Shown: positions 15,868-24,535, counted from the first letter of the stretch. The stretch: DNA of 32,563 nucleotides from Ruminococcus sp. UBA4350 (GCA_002394125.1 DGSY01000086.1:1-32563), one strand, 5' to 3'. Notes: a model not told the origin generated them from the sequence alone. A program made the numbers and translations.

Positions 15868-16821
15868 ATGAAGTATTACATTGGCATTGATCTCGGCGGC
15901 ACGAATATCGTCGCCGGACTCGTAGACGAGAATTATCAGATTCTCAAAAAGGTCTCGCGCAAGACCAACCGTCCGCGCCCCGCAGAGGAGATCGCGGCGG
16001 ATATGGCGGCCTGCGCGCTTGACGCGATCGCGGAGGCAGGTCTGACGCCGGAGCAGGTCGAATGGATCGGCATCGGTACGCCGGGCATCGCAAATTCTGC
16101 GACCGGCATCATCGAATATTCCAACAACCTCGATTTCCACGATGTCCCTATGGTCAAGTGGATCTCCGAGGCGACCGGCAGACCGGCATTCGTTGAGAAT
16201 GACGCGAACGCCGCAGCCTACGGCGAATTTGTCGCGGGCGCTGCAAAGGGCGCGGTCAATGCAGTCTGCATCACGCTCGGCACGGGTGTCGGCGGCGGCA
16301 TCGTCATCGACGGCAAGATCTATGCAGGCTCCAATTTCGCAGGCGCAGAGATCGGCCACACCGTTCTCAATGTGGACGGCCCGCAGTGTACCTGCGGCAG
16401 AAAGGGCTGCTTTGAGGTCTATTCCTCGGCGACGGGCCTCATCCGCATGACGCAGGAGGCGATCGACAGAGAGCCCGGCTGCCTTATGGCGAAAACGGCA
16501 GCGGAGCAGGGCAAGGTCTCCGCACGCACCGCGTTCGACTGCATGAGAAAGGGCGACAAGGCCGCAAAGGAGGTCGTCGATCTCTATATCCGGATGCTCG
16601 CGGCGGGCATCACGAATACGATCAATATTTTCCAGCCGGATGTACTGTGCATCGGCGGCGGCGTCTGCAATGAGGGCGACGCGCTGCTGCTTCCGGTCAA
16701 GGAGCTGGTCGCAAAGGAAGTCTATACGCGCAATTCCGAGAAGAATACCGAGATCGTCATTGCGAAGCTCGGCAATGATGCCGGCATCATCGGCGCGGCA
16801 TTCCTCGGCAAGGCACTCTGA
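15868..16821 (+). CDS. ROK-family glucokinase
   Basis: The 317-residue protein phosphorylates glucose with ATP, or a related sugar such as N-acetylmannosamine; the ROK family covers both. The start MKYYIGIDLGGTNI carries the phosphate-1 motif. VENDANAAAYGEF is the catalytic Asp region, and LGTGVGGGIVIDGK the phosphate-2 motif. The ROK zinc site is complete: His164 in EIGHTVL and Cys174, Cys176 and Cys181 in CTCGRKGC. This motif set points to a sugar kinase, not a ROK repressor, since no N-terminal helix-turn-helix is present. The ATG at 15868 has GGAGGA close upstream (15858-15863); a TTG at 15856 lies inside that site and is rejected. Confidence 0.93.
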   Translation: MKYYIGIDLGGTNIVAGLVDENYQILKKVSRKTNRPRPAEEIAADMAACALDAIAEAGLTPEQVEWIGIGTPGIANSATGIIEYSNNLDFHDVPMVKWISEATGRPAFVENDANAAAYGEFVAGAAKGAVNAVCITLGTGVGGGIVIDGKIYAGSNFAGAEIGHTVLNVDGPQCTCGRKGCFEVYSSATGLIRMTQEAIDREPGCLMAKTAAEQGKVSARTAFDCMRKGDKAAKEVVDLYIRMLAAGITNTINIFQPDVLCIGGGVCNEGDALLLPVKELVAKEVYTRNSEKNTEIVIAKLGNDAGIIGAAFLGKAL

Positions 16822-16861
16822 TCCCCGCAGATCAAATTCAAATCAAAGGAGTAATGAACCA

Positions 16862-18385
16862 ATGAGCAAAGCACCTGTTGCAATGTTGATCATGGACGGC
16901 TTCGGTATCAATCCGAGCGATTACGGCAACGCGATCAAGGCCGCCAAAACACCGAATCTTGACCGGTATTTCGCAGAATACCCGAATCACATCATCGGCG
17001 CATCCGGTCTGGATGTCGGTCTGCCGGACGGTCAGATGGGCAATTCCGAGGTCGGCCACACCAATATGGGCGCGGGCCGCATCGTTTATCAGCAGCTTGT
17101 CAAGATCACGAAGTCCATTCAGGACGGCGATTTCTTTGAGAATCCGGCGCTGAAGGCCGCAATGGAAAATGCAAAGGCAAACGGCACCGCGCTGCACCTC
17201 ATGGGACTGCTTTCGCCGGGCGGCGTTCACAGCCACATGACGCATATGTACGGCCTTGTCGAAATGGCAAAGCGCTTCGGTCTGGAGAAGGTCTTTATCC
17301 ATGCATTCCTCGACGGCAGAGATGTTCCGCCCTCCTCGGCGGCGGAGTATATGGAGGAAGCCGTCGCGGAGCTCGGCAAGATCGGCGTCGGCAAGATCGG
17401 CGTGATCTCCGGCAGATTCTATGCAATGGACAGAGACAATGCATGGGACCGCGTTGAGAAGGCATATGATGCACTGGTGCTCGGCGAAGGCGTGCAGGAG
17501 GACGATCCGGTTCAGGCGATCAAAAATTCCTATGCGAACGGCGTGACCGACGAATTCATGCTTCCGGCAGTTGTCGCGAAGGATGCGAAGATCGCAGAGG
17601 GCGACAGCGTGATCTTCTTCAACTTCCGCCCCGACCGCGCAAGACAGATTACCAGAGCATTTGTCGATCCGGAATTCAAGGGCTTCGAGCGGAAGAAGGG
17701 ATACTTCCCGGTGCATTTCGTCTGCATGGCACAGTATGATGCGACCATGCCGAATGTCTCCGTCGCATTCCCGCCGGAGGAGCTGACCATGACGCTCGGC
17801 GAGGTTCTGGCAAAGGCCGGCAAGACGCAGCTCCGTATCGCGGAAACACAGAAATATGCGCACGTTACATTCTTCTTCAACGGCGGCGAGGAAAAGCAGT
17901 TCGAGGGTGAGGAGCGCATCCTTATCAAGTCGCCGGATGTTGAGACCTTCGATATGAAGCCGGAAATGAGCGCCTACGAGGTCACGGAGGCTGTGCTGAA
18001 GGAGATCGCTGCGGATAAATTCGATGCGATCATCCTCAACTATGCAAACTGCGACATGGTCGGCCACACCGGTGTCTTTGATGCGGCTGTGCAGGCGGTC
18101 GAGGCGGTTGATGACTGCATCGGTCAGGTGACGGAGGCGATCCTCGCAAAGGGCGGCAAGGTCATCATCACCGCAGACCACGGCAATGCAGACAAGATGA
18201 TGGAGGATGACGGCTCGCCGTTCACGGCACATACGACGAATCCGGTTCCGGCGATCATCATCGGCAGCGATGCGAAGAAGGTACGCGAGGGCGGCGTTCT
18301 GGCGGATCTGGCACCGACGATGCTCCAGCTCATGGGCATTCCGCAGCCGAAGGAAATGACCGGCAGGACGCTGATCGCAGAGTAA
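16862..18385 (+). CDS. gpmI: 2,3-bisphosphoglycerate-independent phosphoglycerate mutase
   Basis: GpmI interconverts 3- and 2-phosphoglycerate in glycolysis and gluconeogenesis using two Mn ions. From the ATG at 16862 the length is 507 residues, typical of the family. Active-site features are visible: LIMDGFG with the first metal Asp, Ser62 in GNSEVGHTNMGAGR (the phosphoserine nucleophile), NFRPDRARQ, NCDMVGHTG, and ITADHGNADKM near the C-terminus. The frame is open further upstream into the glucokinase gene, but AAAGGAG (16845-16851) and homology both fix the start at 16862. A terminator hairpin follows about 50 bases after the stop. Confidence 0.97.
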   Translation: MSKAPVAMLIMDGFGINPSDYGNAIKAAKTPNLDRYFAEYPNHIIGASGLDVGLPDGQMGNSEVGHTNMGAGRIVYQQLVKITKSIQDGDFFENPALKAAMENAKANGTALHLMGLLSPGGVHSHMTHMYGLVEMAKRFGLEKVFIHAFLDGRDVPPSSAAEYMEEAVAELGKIGVGKIGVISGRFYAMDRDNAWDRVEKAYDALVLGEGVQEDDPVQAIKNSYANGVTDEFMLPAVVAKDAKIAEGDSVIFFNFRPDRARQITRAFVDPEFKGFERKKGYFPVHFVCMAQYDATMPNVSVAFPPEELTMTLGEVLAKAGKTQLRIAETQKYAHVTFFFNGGEEKQFEGEERILIKSPDVETFDMKPEMSAYEVTEAVLKEIAADKFDAIILNYANCDMVGHTGVFDAAVQAVEAVDDCIGQVTEAILAKGGKVIITADHGNADKMMEDDGSPFTAHTTNPVPAIIIGSDAKKVREGGVLADLAPTMLQLMGIPQPKEMTGRTLIAE

Positions 18386-18433
18386 TCTGTTTGCCTGCGA
18401 TAGCAGCGGGCATGATCCAAATACAAATGAAAA

Positions 18434-18468
18434 GTCCCGACCGTTTCAACGCGGTCGGGACATTTTGT
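18434..18468. terminator. Bidirectional terminator between gpmI and pyrB
   Basis: A perfect ten-base stem, GTCCCGACCG / CGGTCGGGAC (18434-18443 and 18452-18461), has an eight-base loop. It is followed on the + strand by ATTTTGTT. On the - strand it is followed by TTTTCATTTG. It lies between convergent genes and can serve both. Confidence 0.85.
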
Positions 18469-18482
18469 TGAATGAGCAGATA

Positions 18483-19607
18483 TCAGCCGAGCGGGGCGCG
18501 TCCCTGCCGACCCGGACGGAGCACAGAGGCGGGAACTGCCTGTTCCTCGCAGAATTCGCAGACTGTTCGGCCGCCGAGCTGCCGGAACGAATGCGGAAGA
18601 TAATGCTCCTGCGCGGTGATGCATTTCGGATTGACGCAGCGGAGTGATTCATCCGGTGCGCCGTGCATCAGCGGAACCGCAGTCTCGCTTTCGAGCAGCC
18701 GCAGGATCAGCGCCATGCGGACATACATTCCGTACTGCGCCTGCTTGAAATAGAGCGCGCGCGGATCGTCATCGACCGCGATCTCTATTTCATCGACACG
18801 CGGCAGCGGATGCAGAACGGTCAGATCCGGCTTTGCATTCCGCATTTTGTCTGTCGTCAGGCGGTAAACATCCTTCTGCGCGAGATATTCGGTATCCGAA
18901 GCGAAGCGCTCCCGCTGGATGCGCGTCATATACAGCACATCCAGATCGCCGATCACGGCATCGAGCGAGGATTCCAGCCGGTATTCGCAGCCGGATTCGC
19001 GCAGGATCTTTGTGATATAATCCGGCACCTGAAGCTCCGGCGTCGAGATCAGAATGAATTTGTTGCCCTCATAGCAGGAGAGCGCCTTGCAGAGCGAATG
19101 GACGGTCCTGCCGTAGAGCAGGTCGCCGCAGAGTCCGACGGTAAGATGATCGAGCCGCCCCTTTTCCATCCGGAGCGTCAGCAGATCGGTCAGCGTCTGC
19201 GTCGGATGCAGATGGCCGCCGTCGCCGGCGTTGACGACCGGACAGTCCGCCGTCAGCGCAGCAGCCTTTGCCGTGCCTGCGAACGGGTGCCGGATGATGA
19301 GAATATCGGAATAGGAGCTGACGACCTTTGTCGTATCCTTGATGTTTTCGCCCTTGGAGACCGAGCTGCTCATCGGATTGTCAAAGCCGATGATGCTGCC
19401 GCCGAGACGGATCATCGCGGACTGAAAGCTCATCTGCGTGCGGGTGGACGGCTCATAGAAAAGCGTCGCCATGATCTTTCCCGCGCAGGCCTGCACATAG
19501 CGCTGCGGGTGCGCATATATGGATGCGCCGAGTGAAATGACCTTGTTCCACCACTCCACCGGATAATCGTTCAGGTCGATCAGATGGGAATATTTTTGCT
19601 CGCTCAT
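18483..19607 (-). CDS. pyrB: Aspartate carbamoyltransferase with fused C-terminal PyrI-like zinc module
   Basis: The catalytic chain makes carbamoyl-aspartate for pyrimidine synthesis. Key sites are Ser54-Thr-Arg-Thr in EPSTRTQMSF, RHP near residue 106, HPTQ at 134-137, MTRIQRERF, and HPLPR at 266-270. The protein has 374 residues, longer than the usual ~305-310. The extra C-terminus holds Cys324-x4-Cys329-x20-Cys350-x2-Cys353 (CVNPKC and CEFC), matching the spacing style of the zinc domain that ends the PyrI regulatory chain (CX4C...CX2C). The nucleotide-binding half of PyrI is absent. The start at 19607 has GGAGG eight bases upstream; the ATG at 19613 is too close. It follows asnB by about 40 bases in the same operon. 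Confidence 0.93.
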   Translation of the reverse strand: MSEQKYSHLIDLNDYPVEWWNKVISLGASIYAHPQRYVQACAGKIMATLFYEPSTRTQMSFQSAMIRLGGSIIGFDNPMSSSVSKGENIKDTTKVVSSYSDILIIRHPFAGTAKAAALTADCPVVNAGDGGHLHPTQTLTDLLTLRMEKGRLDHLTVGLCGDLLYGRTVHSLCKALSCYEGNKFILISTPELQVPDYITKILRESGCEYRLESSLDAVIGDLDVLYMTRIQRERFASDTEYLAQKDVYRLTTDKMRNAKPDLTVLHPLPRVDEIEIAVDDDPRALYFKQAQYGMYVRMALILRLLESETAVPLMHGAPDESLRCVNPKCITAQEHYLPHSFRQLGGRTVCEFCEEQAVPASVLRPGRQGRAPLG

Positions 19608-19649
19608 TTTCATTTCCTCCGCTCGTTAGATTTCAGTGTCGGCGCCGCA

Positions 19650-21518
19650 TTATGCAGCATCCCCGAAATAGACCTTATACCAGACAAGGAACATATAGAC
19701 CGTCCAGATGCGGCGGCTGTTGTCAGCCTTGCCGTTTTTGTGATCCTCCAGCAGCCTGACAAGCAGATCCGTATGGAAGAACTTTTCTGCATCGGCAGAG
19801 GTGAACGCATTCCGCACGGTGCTGAAGCAGTCATCCTGCCGCAGCCAGACGCGGATCGGCACCGGAAAGCCGAGCTTTTTCTTTGCGGAGGTATCGGCGG
19901 CCGCGGGCGGGGTATCGCGCTTTGCCGCGAGCCGGAGTGCATATTTTGTTGTGTAGGGCGTTTTCTCATCCGTTGCGACATTATGCGTCACGCGGAATTT
20001 TGTCGGGATCTTCTCCGCGACGGCCATCAGCTCCTTATCGAGGAACGGCACGCGCAGCTCCAGCGAATGCGCCATGCTCATCTTGTCTGCTTTCAGCAGG
20101 ATATCGCCGGTCATCCAGAGATGCAGGTCGAGATACTGCATTTTCGTGACGGCATCCTGATCGCTGACGGCATCATAAAACGGCTTTGTGATCTCGGTCG
20201 GATCGGCCGCATCGGTCTTGATCTTCAGGAGCGCCTTGCGTTCCTCCGGCGTGAACATATAGGCATTGCCGATGAAGCGTTCCTCCAGCGTTCTGCCCTT
20301 GCGGACGAAGAAATTGACGCCGCGCTTTGCGGGCAGCAGGCTTGCGGCATTTGCGATCCCGCGCCGCAGACGCATCGGGAGCCTGTCATACCATGTGCCG
20401 TCCGGCTCGCTGTAGACATTGTAGCCGCCGAAGATCTCGTCGGCACCCTCGCCGGAAAGCACGACCTTGACCTGCTCCGCTGCGAGCTTACATACGAAAT
20501 AGAGCGCGATGCAGGAGGGATCCGCGAGCGGTTCATCCATCTGATACTGCACGGTCGGGATCGCATCCCAGTACTCCTGCTGGGAGATGATATGGCTGTA
20601 ATTTTCCTTGCCGATCAGACGGGAAAAGCGCTTTGCCCAGCCGATCTCATTATATTTTTCATCGGAGCCGAAGCCGACGGTAAAGGTCTTGCTGACATTC
20701 GCAGCGGCGGCGACATAGCTCGAATCGACGCCGGAGGAAAGGAAGCTGCCGACCTCGACATCCGCGATCTTATGCGCTTCGACGGAATCGCGGAAGGTCT
20801 CGGAGATCCTGCGCACCCAGTCGCCGAGCAGCGGGGAATCGTCCGCATCAAAATGCACATCCCAATAGCGCTTGACGGTCAGCGTCCCGTTCTCCCAGAG
20901 GAAATAATGCGCGGCGGGGAGCTTTTTGACGCCCTTGAAAAAGGTATCCTCTGTCGGGGAATACTGGAAGGTGAGATATTGCTCCAGCGCGGCGGTATTC
21001 AGCTCCTTGCGGAAATCGGGATGCGGGAGGAATGCCTTGATCTCGCTGCCGAACATGAATGTGCCGTTCATCTCGGCGTAGTACATCGGCTTGATACCGA
21101 AGAAATCGCGTGCGCCGAAAAGCGTATGCTTTTTCGTGTCCCAGATGATAAAGGAGAACATTCCGCGCAGGCGGCTGAGCAGTTCCGGACCGTATTCCTC
21201 ATAGCCGTGGATCAGCACCTCGGAATCGGTCTCTGTGCGGAACTGATGCCCTGCGGCGATCAGCTCCTCACGGAGGGGCTTATAGTTGTAGATCTCGCCG
21301 TTGAAGATGAGGACGAGCGAGCGGTCTTCATTATAGATCGGCTGGTCGCCCTGTTCGGTGATGTCTATGATCGAGAGCCGGCAGTGGCCGAGCGCGGCGC
21401 CGCTGTCGAGATAGGTTCCGCTGGCGTCGGGGCCTCTGTGCCTGATTTTTGTCATCATCGCCCGGAGTATTTCGGCTGCGTTGTCCGCGGGGTTTGTGAA
21501 TCCGACGATTCCGCACAT
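19650..21518 (-). CDS. asnB: Asparagine synthase (glutamine-hydrolysing)
   Basis: AsnB converts aspartate, glutamine and ATP to asparagine and glutamate. The 622-residue protein begins MCGIVGF, giving the Ntn-type catalytic Cys after Met removal. The glutaminase domain has RHRGPDASG, LGHCRLSIID and FNGEIYNY. The synthetase domain has the pyrophosphate loop SSGVDSS near residue 260 and LSGEGADEIFGGY. I chose the start at 21518 because GGAGG (21528-21532) is nine bases upstream and Cys must be residue 2; an in-frame ATG at 21563 would bury it. The gene has its own sigma-A promoter. The pyrB start is about 40 bases past the stop, so the two form an operon. Confidence 0.96.
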   Translation of the reverse strand: MCGIVGFTNPADNAAEILRAMMTKIRHRGPDASGTYLDSGAALGHCRLSIIDITEQGDQPIYNEDRSLVLIFNGEIYNYKPLREELIAAGHQFRTETDSEVLIHGYEEYGPELLSRLRGMFSFIIWDTKKHTLFGARDFFGIKPMYYAEMNGTFMFGSEIKAFLPHPDFRKELNTAALEQYLTFQYSPTEDTFFKGVKKLPAAHYFLWENGTLTVKRYWDVHFDADDSPLLGDWVRRISETFRDSVEAHKIADVEVGSFLSSGVDSSYVAAAANVSKTFTVGFGSDEKYNEIGWAKRFSRLIGKENYSHIISQQEYWDAIPTVQYQMDEPLADPSCIALYFVCKLAAEQVKVVLSGEGADEIFGGYNVYSEPDGTWYDRLPMRLRRGIANAASLLPAKRGVNFFVRKGRTLEERFIGNAYMFTPEERKALLKIKTDAADPTEITKPFYDAVSDQDAVTKMQYLDLHLWMTGDILLKADKMSMAHSLELRVPFLDKELMAVAEKIPTKFRVTHNVATDEKTPYTTKYALRLAAKRDTPPAAADTSAKKKLGFPVPIRVWLRQDDCFSTVRNAFTSADAEKFFHTDLLVRLLEDHKNGKADNSRRIWTVYMFLVWYKVYFGDAA

Positions 21519-21563
21519 AGTACAATGCCTCCTTTTTTTATCGAAAAAAGTCTGCCATTCCAT

Positions 21564-21592
21564 ATTATACTACATTTTCGTCATTTTGGCAA
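21564..21592 (-). promoter_or_regulatory. Promoter of the asnB-pyrB operon
   Basis: Read on the - strand: -35 TTGCCA (21592-21587), a 17-base spacer, and -10 TATAAT (21569-21564). Five of six -35 bases and all -10 bases match consensus. Transcription would start about 35-40 bases before the asnB ATG. Confidence 0.8.
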
Positions 21593-21627
21593 GTGGCCGG
21601 AGCCCATAAGGTGCAGACAATCACAGA

Positions 21628-21665
21628 AAACAAACATCCCGGCCGCTGCGGAAGCGGTCGGGATG
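21628..21665 (-). terminator. Rho-independent terminator after the EF-G-like gene
   Basis: A twelve-base stem (21635-21646 with 21654-21665, CATCCCGGCCGC / GCGGTCGGGATG, one wobble) has a seven-base loop. On the - strand it is followed by TTTGTTTTCTG, a U-rich tract. It separates the EF-G-like gene from the asnB promoter. Confidence 0.85.
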
Positions 21666-21698
21666 CGGTTATGATTCGGTTGTGTGCGGATGCGGAGA

Positions 21699-23789
21699 TC
21701 ACTCCTCCTCGTCGTCGCTCTTGACGCTTGCGATGACTTCATCCAGCAGATTCGACGGCAGCGGCTCATAGCGCAGGAACTCGAATGTGAATTCGCCCAT
21801 GCCCTTTGCGACCTGACGCAGATACATCGTGAAGTCATGCATCTCGCGGATCGGTGCTTCCGCCTGAATGACGGTCATGCCGTCGCCGGCGGGCTCCATG
21901 CCCAGCACTTTGCCGCGGCGCTTGTTCAGATCGCCCATGATATCGCCGGTCTTGTCATCCGGGATCGTGACGCTCAGCGAGCCGATCGGCTCCAGCATGA
22001 TCGGATCCGCCTGCTTCATGCCCTCCTTGAACGCGAGCGATGCCGCGATCTTGAACGCCATTTCAGAGGAATCGACCGGATGATAGGAACCGTCGAGCAG
22101 TGTCGCCTTGATGCCGACGACCGGGCAGCCTGCGAGGACGCCCTTCTTGACGCTGTCCTGGAGACCCTTTTCGATCGCCGGGAAGAAATTCTTCGGAACG
22201 GATCCGCCGAAGATCTTCTCCTCAAAGACGAGCGATTCGCTGTCGGTCGGCTCGAATTCGATCCAGACATCACCGAACTGGCCGTGGCCGCCGGACTGCT
22301 TCTTATGTCTGCCCTGCACCTTGTCGGTCTTCTTGCGGATCGTCTCGCGGTATGCGATCTTCGGCTCCTCCAGCACGATATCCACGCCGAACTTGCTCTT
22401 CATCTTCGCCTTGACGACATCGAGATGCTGATCGCCGAGACCTGCGAGGATCTGCTCCTTTGTGGTCGAATCGAGACCGAAGGAGAGCGCCTTGTCTTCT
22501 TCGAGCAGTCTCTGGAGACCGCCGGAGATCTTTGCTTCATCGCCCTGCTTGCTGGCCTTGACAGCCATGCGGTAGGTCGGATTCGGATATTTCACCTGCT
22601 CATAGGACAGCACGCGTGCCGGATCGCAGAGCGTGTCGCCGGTATTCGCAGAAATTTTTGTCGCGATGACGATATCGCCGGCGATCGCGGAGCTGACCTC
22701 AGTCTGCTTCTTGCCGAGCATCGTATAGAGCTTGCCGACGCGCTCAGAAGCGCCGCTTGTCGCATTGACCAGATCCTTATCCGGTGTCAGCGTGCCGGTG
22801 ATGACCTTGATGAAGCTCATCTTGCCGACGAACGGGTCAGCAACGGTGCGGAAGACGAATGCGGAGGTCGGTGCGGAAGCATCGACAGTGATCTCGGTTT
22901 CCTTGCCGTCCTTGCCGGTCGCCTTGAGCGCGCCTGCGGTCGAGGGATCGGGCATATACTTCAGGAATTCGAGGAGCAGGTCGCAGCCCGCCGGATTCGT
23001 GCAGGAGACCGTAAAGACCGGCATTGCACGGCCGGTACGCATGGCCTCGTGGATGCCGTGGCTGATCTCCTCCTGCGTGAAGGGCTCGCCCTCGAAGAAT
23101 TTTTCCATCATCTCATCGCTGGTTTCCGCGACAGCCTCAGAAAGACCGTCCATCAGCGAATCGGCGGTGACGCCTTCCTTATCGTTCAGGACGATGCCCT
23201 GTGCATCTGCCGCAACAGAGACGCCCTTCTTGTCGTATGTATAAGACTTCATTCTGCCGAGGTGAACGAGCGACTTGAACTGATTGTTCGCGATCTCCGG
23301 CACGATGACCGGGCAGACCGATGCGCCGAAATTCTCCTTCAGCGAATTGAGGACAGAATAGAAATCCTGATTCGGGTCGTCGATCTTGGTGACGACGAAG
23401 AGAATATGCTTGCCGAGCTTCTTTGCTGCCTGGAACGCCTTGATCGTTCCGACATGGACGCCGGACTTTGCAGAGACGCAGATGATGACGGTATCGCCGG
23501 CATAGAGGCCTTCGTTTGTTGCCGCGGCGAAGTCGATCAGGCCGGGAACATCCAGCAGATTGATCTTGAAATCGCTGTATTCAAAGCTCGCGAGAGACAG
23601 ATTGATCGAATATTTGCGCTTGATCTCCTCCGGATCGAAGTCGCAGACGGTGTTGCCGTCAGCGGCCTTGCCCATGCGGTCGATCACGCCTGCGCGGTAA
23701 AGCAGTGCTTCAGCGAGAGCGGTCTTGCCGCAGCCGCTGTGTCCGGTGATTACGATGTTTTTGATTTTCGATGTGTCCAGATTTTTCAT
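21699..23789 (-). CDS. Elongation factor G-like translational GTPase (EF-G paralogue)
   Basis: This 696-residue protein has the EF-G/TetM domain order. The GTPase domain has P-loop GHSGCGKT at residues 16-23. A beta-barrel domain 2 follows, then domains III-V, with the EF-G-type C-terminal stretch (DIMGDLNKRRGKVLGM and RQVAKGMGEFTFEF). Several motifs differ from true EF-G. The switch II motif is DVPGL (80-84) instead of DTPGH, so the catalytic His is replaced by Leu84. The guanine motif is TKID (134-137) instead of NKMD, and the switch I RGITI region reads KYSIN. This fits the EF-G-like side family of Firmicutes, with an unsettled role. The start at 23789 follows AAGGAG. It has its own promoter and terminator. 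Confidence 0.9.
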   Translation of the reverse strand: MKNLDTSKIKNIVITGHSGCGKTALAEALLYRAGVIDRMGKAADGNTVCDFDPEEIKRKYSINLSLASFEYSDFKINLLDVPGLIDFAAATNEGLYAGDTVIICVSAKSGVHVGTIKAFQAAKKLGKHILFVVTKIDDPNQDFYSVLNSLKENFGASVCPVIVPEIANNQFKSLVHLGRMKSYTYDKKGVSVAADAQGIVLNDKEGVTADSLMDGLSEAVAETSDEMMEKFFEGEPFTQEEISHGIHEAMRTGRAMPVFTVSCTNPAGCDLLLEFLKYMPDPSTAGALKATGKDGKETEITVDASAPTSAFVFRTVADPFVGKMSFIKVITGTLTPDKDLVNATSGASERVGKLYTMLGKKQTEVSSAIAGDIVIATKISANTGDTLCDPARVLSYEQVKYPNPTYRMAVKASKQGDEAKISGGLQRLLEEDKALSFGLDSTTKEQILAGLGDQHLDVVKAKMKSKFGVDIVLEEPKIAYRETIRKKTDKVQGRHKKQSGGHGQFGDVWIEFEPTDSESLVFEEKIFGGSVPKNFFPAIEKGLQDSVKKGVLAGCPVVGIKATLLDGSYHPVDSSEMAFKIAASLAFKEGMKQADPIMLEPIGSLSVTIPDDKTGDIMGDLNKRRGKVLGMEPAGDGMTVIQAEAPIREMHDFTMYLRQVAKGMGEFTFEFLRYEPLPSNLLDEVIASVKSDDEEE

Positions 23790-23902
23790 GAATAGAACGC
23801 TCCTTACTGCCGCGTGTACAGGGCACATTCCCGATTGAAACAGATTTCGGAATCGCAGAAGAATCAGATCTGCGGCGCCCCTATACAAACGAATATGCAT
23901 AT

Positions 23903-23931
23903 ATTATACCATGTGACAAAAAACCTTGCAA
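23903..23931 (-). promoter_or_regulatory. Promoter of the EF-G-like gene
   Basis: On the - strand: -35 TTGCAA (23931-23926), a 17-base spacer, and -10 TATAAT (23908-23903). The transcript leader would be about 105-110 bases before the ATG at 23789. Confidence 0.75.
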
Positions 23932-24045
23932 GCGTGAAAATCATTTTCTACCTTTTACCGAAAAATCAGCTTACAATTTGTGCATTTTGACTGCAAAATC
24001 AGCCGAAAACTGTAGAATTTTGATAGCCGGCCTATCATTCCGGTA

Positions 24046-24088
24046 TGAAAAAAGCGCTGCATCTTCCCGGCGGGACAGATGCAGCGTC
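24046..24088 (-). terminator. Terminator after the zinc-ribbon membrane gene pair
   Basis: A perfect ten-base stem, CGCTGCATCT / AGATGCAGCG (24055-24064 and 24077-24086), has a 12-base loop. It is followed on the - strand by a TTTTTTC run. It sits 17 bases past the end of the gene at 24103. Confidence 0.85.
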
Positions 24089-24102
24089 TTTTATTCACAG
24101 GT

Positions 24103-24510
24103 TCAGCGGAGCAGGAACGGCGCGATCATGCCGTAGACTCTGCGCACGCGGTTTGCCTTTTCGATATATCCGATCATCGCCGGAATGAGGATCGCACCGA
24201 AGATAATGAGCAGCACAAGTCCGATCGCCTGCATGATCAGCATCAGCTTCGCATAGTTCTTCGCGGTCGGATCCTTTGCGCTGTTGAGCATGATGATCGG
24301 GCCGATGATCGGCAGGATCCCGCAGAGGAGCGACCAGCCGAACCATGCGCCCATGCTCGTGACCTCACGCTGCTGCGCCATCGGGACATAGCCGTTCATC
24401 GGCTGCGCGGGCTGGACAGGCGGTGCCTGTCTGACAACGCTGCCGCCGCAGTTCGGGCAGCTGGTATAGTAATCCGGCAGCTCGCTGCCGCACTGATTGC
24501 ATCTTGCCAT
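24103..24510 (-). CDS. Zinc-ribbon membrane protein (second of tandem pair)
   Basis: This 135-residue protein opens with a zinc ribbon, CNQCGSELPDYYTSCPNCG (two CX2C knuckles), at about residues 4-22. A Pro/Gln-rich linker and two hydrophobic helices follow (FGWSLLCGILPIIGPIIML and LIMQAIGLVLLIIFGAILI), separated by a conserved DPTAKNYAK turn. A short basic tail comes after. This domain layout is common in Clostridia, with no proven function. It is a paralogue of the gene just upstream. The start at 24510 follows GGAGG; the gap between the two genes is 25 bases. Confidence 0.85.
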   Translation of the reverse strand: MARCNQCGSELPDYYTSCPNCGGSVVRQAPPVQPAQPMNGYVPMAQQREVTSMGAWFGWSLLCGILPIIGPIIMLNSAKDPTAKNYAKLMLIMQAIGLVLLIIFGAILIPAMIGYIEKANRVRRVYGMIAPFLLR

Positions 24511-24535
24511 AGATTTACCTCCTATTCCGATCCGG

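Larger units (their letters stand above)
23790..24102. other. 313-base intergenic stretch
   Basis: This gap holds the EF-G-like gene promoter (23903-23931), its roughly 100-base leader, and the terminator of the zinc-ribbon gene pair (24055-24086). The middle part (about 23932-24054) is AT-rich, with a short palindrome GATAG-CCGGC-CTATC near 24022-24036 and no open frame. I see nothing else in it. Confidence 0.6.

Noticed and set aside
16640..16861. N-terminal extension of gpmI into the glucokinase gene
   Set aside because: The extension is Arg/Ser-rich frame-shifted glucokinase sequence; the ribosome-binding site and family length place the start at 16862.
19584..23795. Two ~700-residue open frames on the + strand opposite asnB and the EF-G-like gene
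   Set aside because: Both mirror conserved genes on the other strand and their translations look like reverse-frame artefacts.
23983..24016. Possible + strand promoter (TTGACT ... TAGAAT)
   Set aside because: The spacing is about 20 bases and no + strand gene follows; the region only leads into a terminator.
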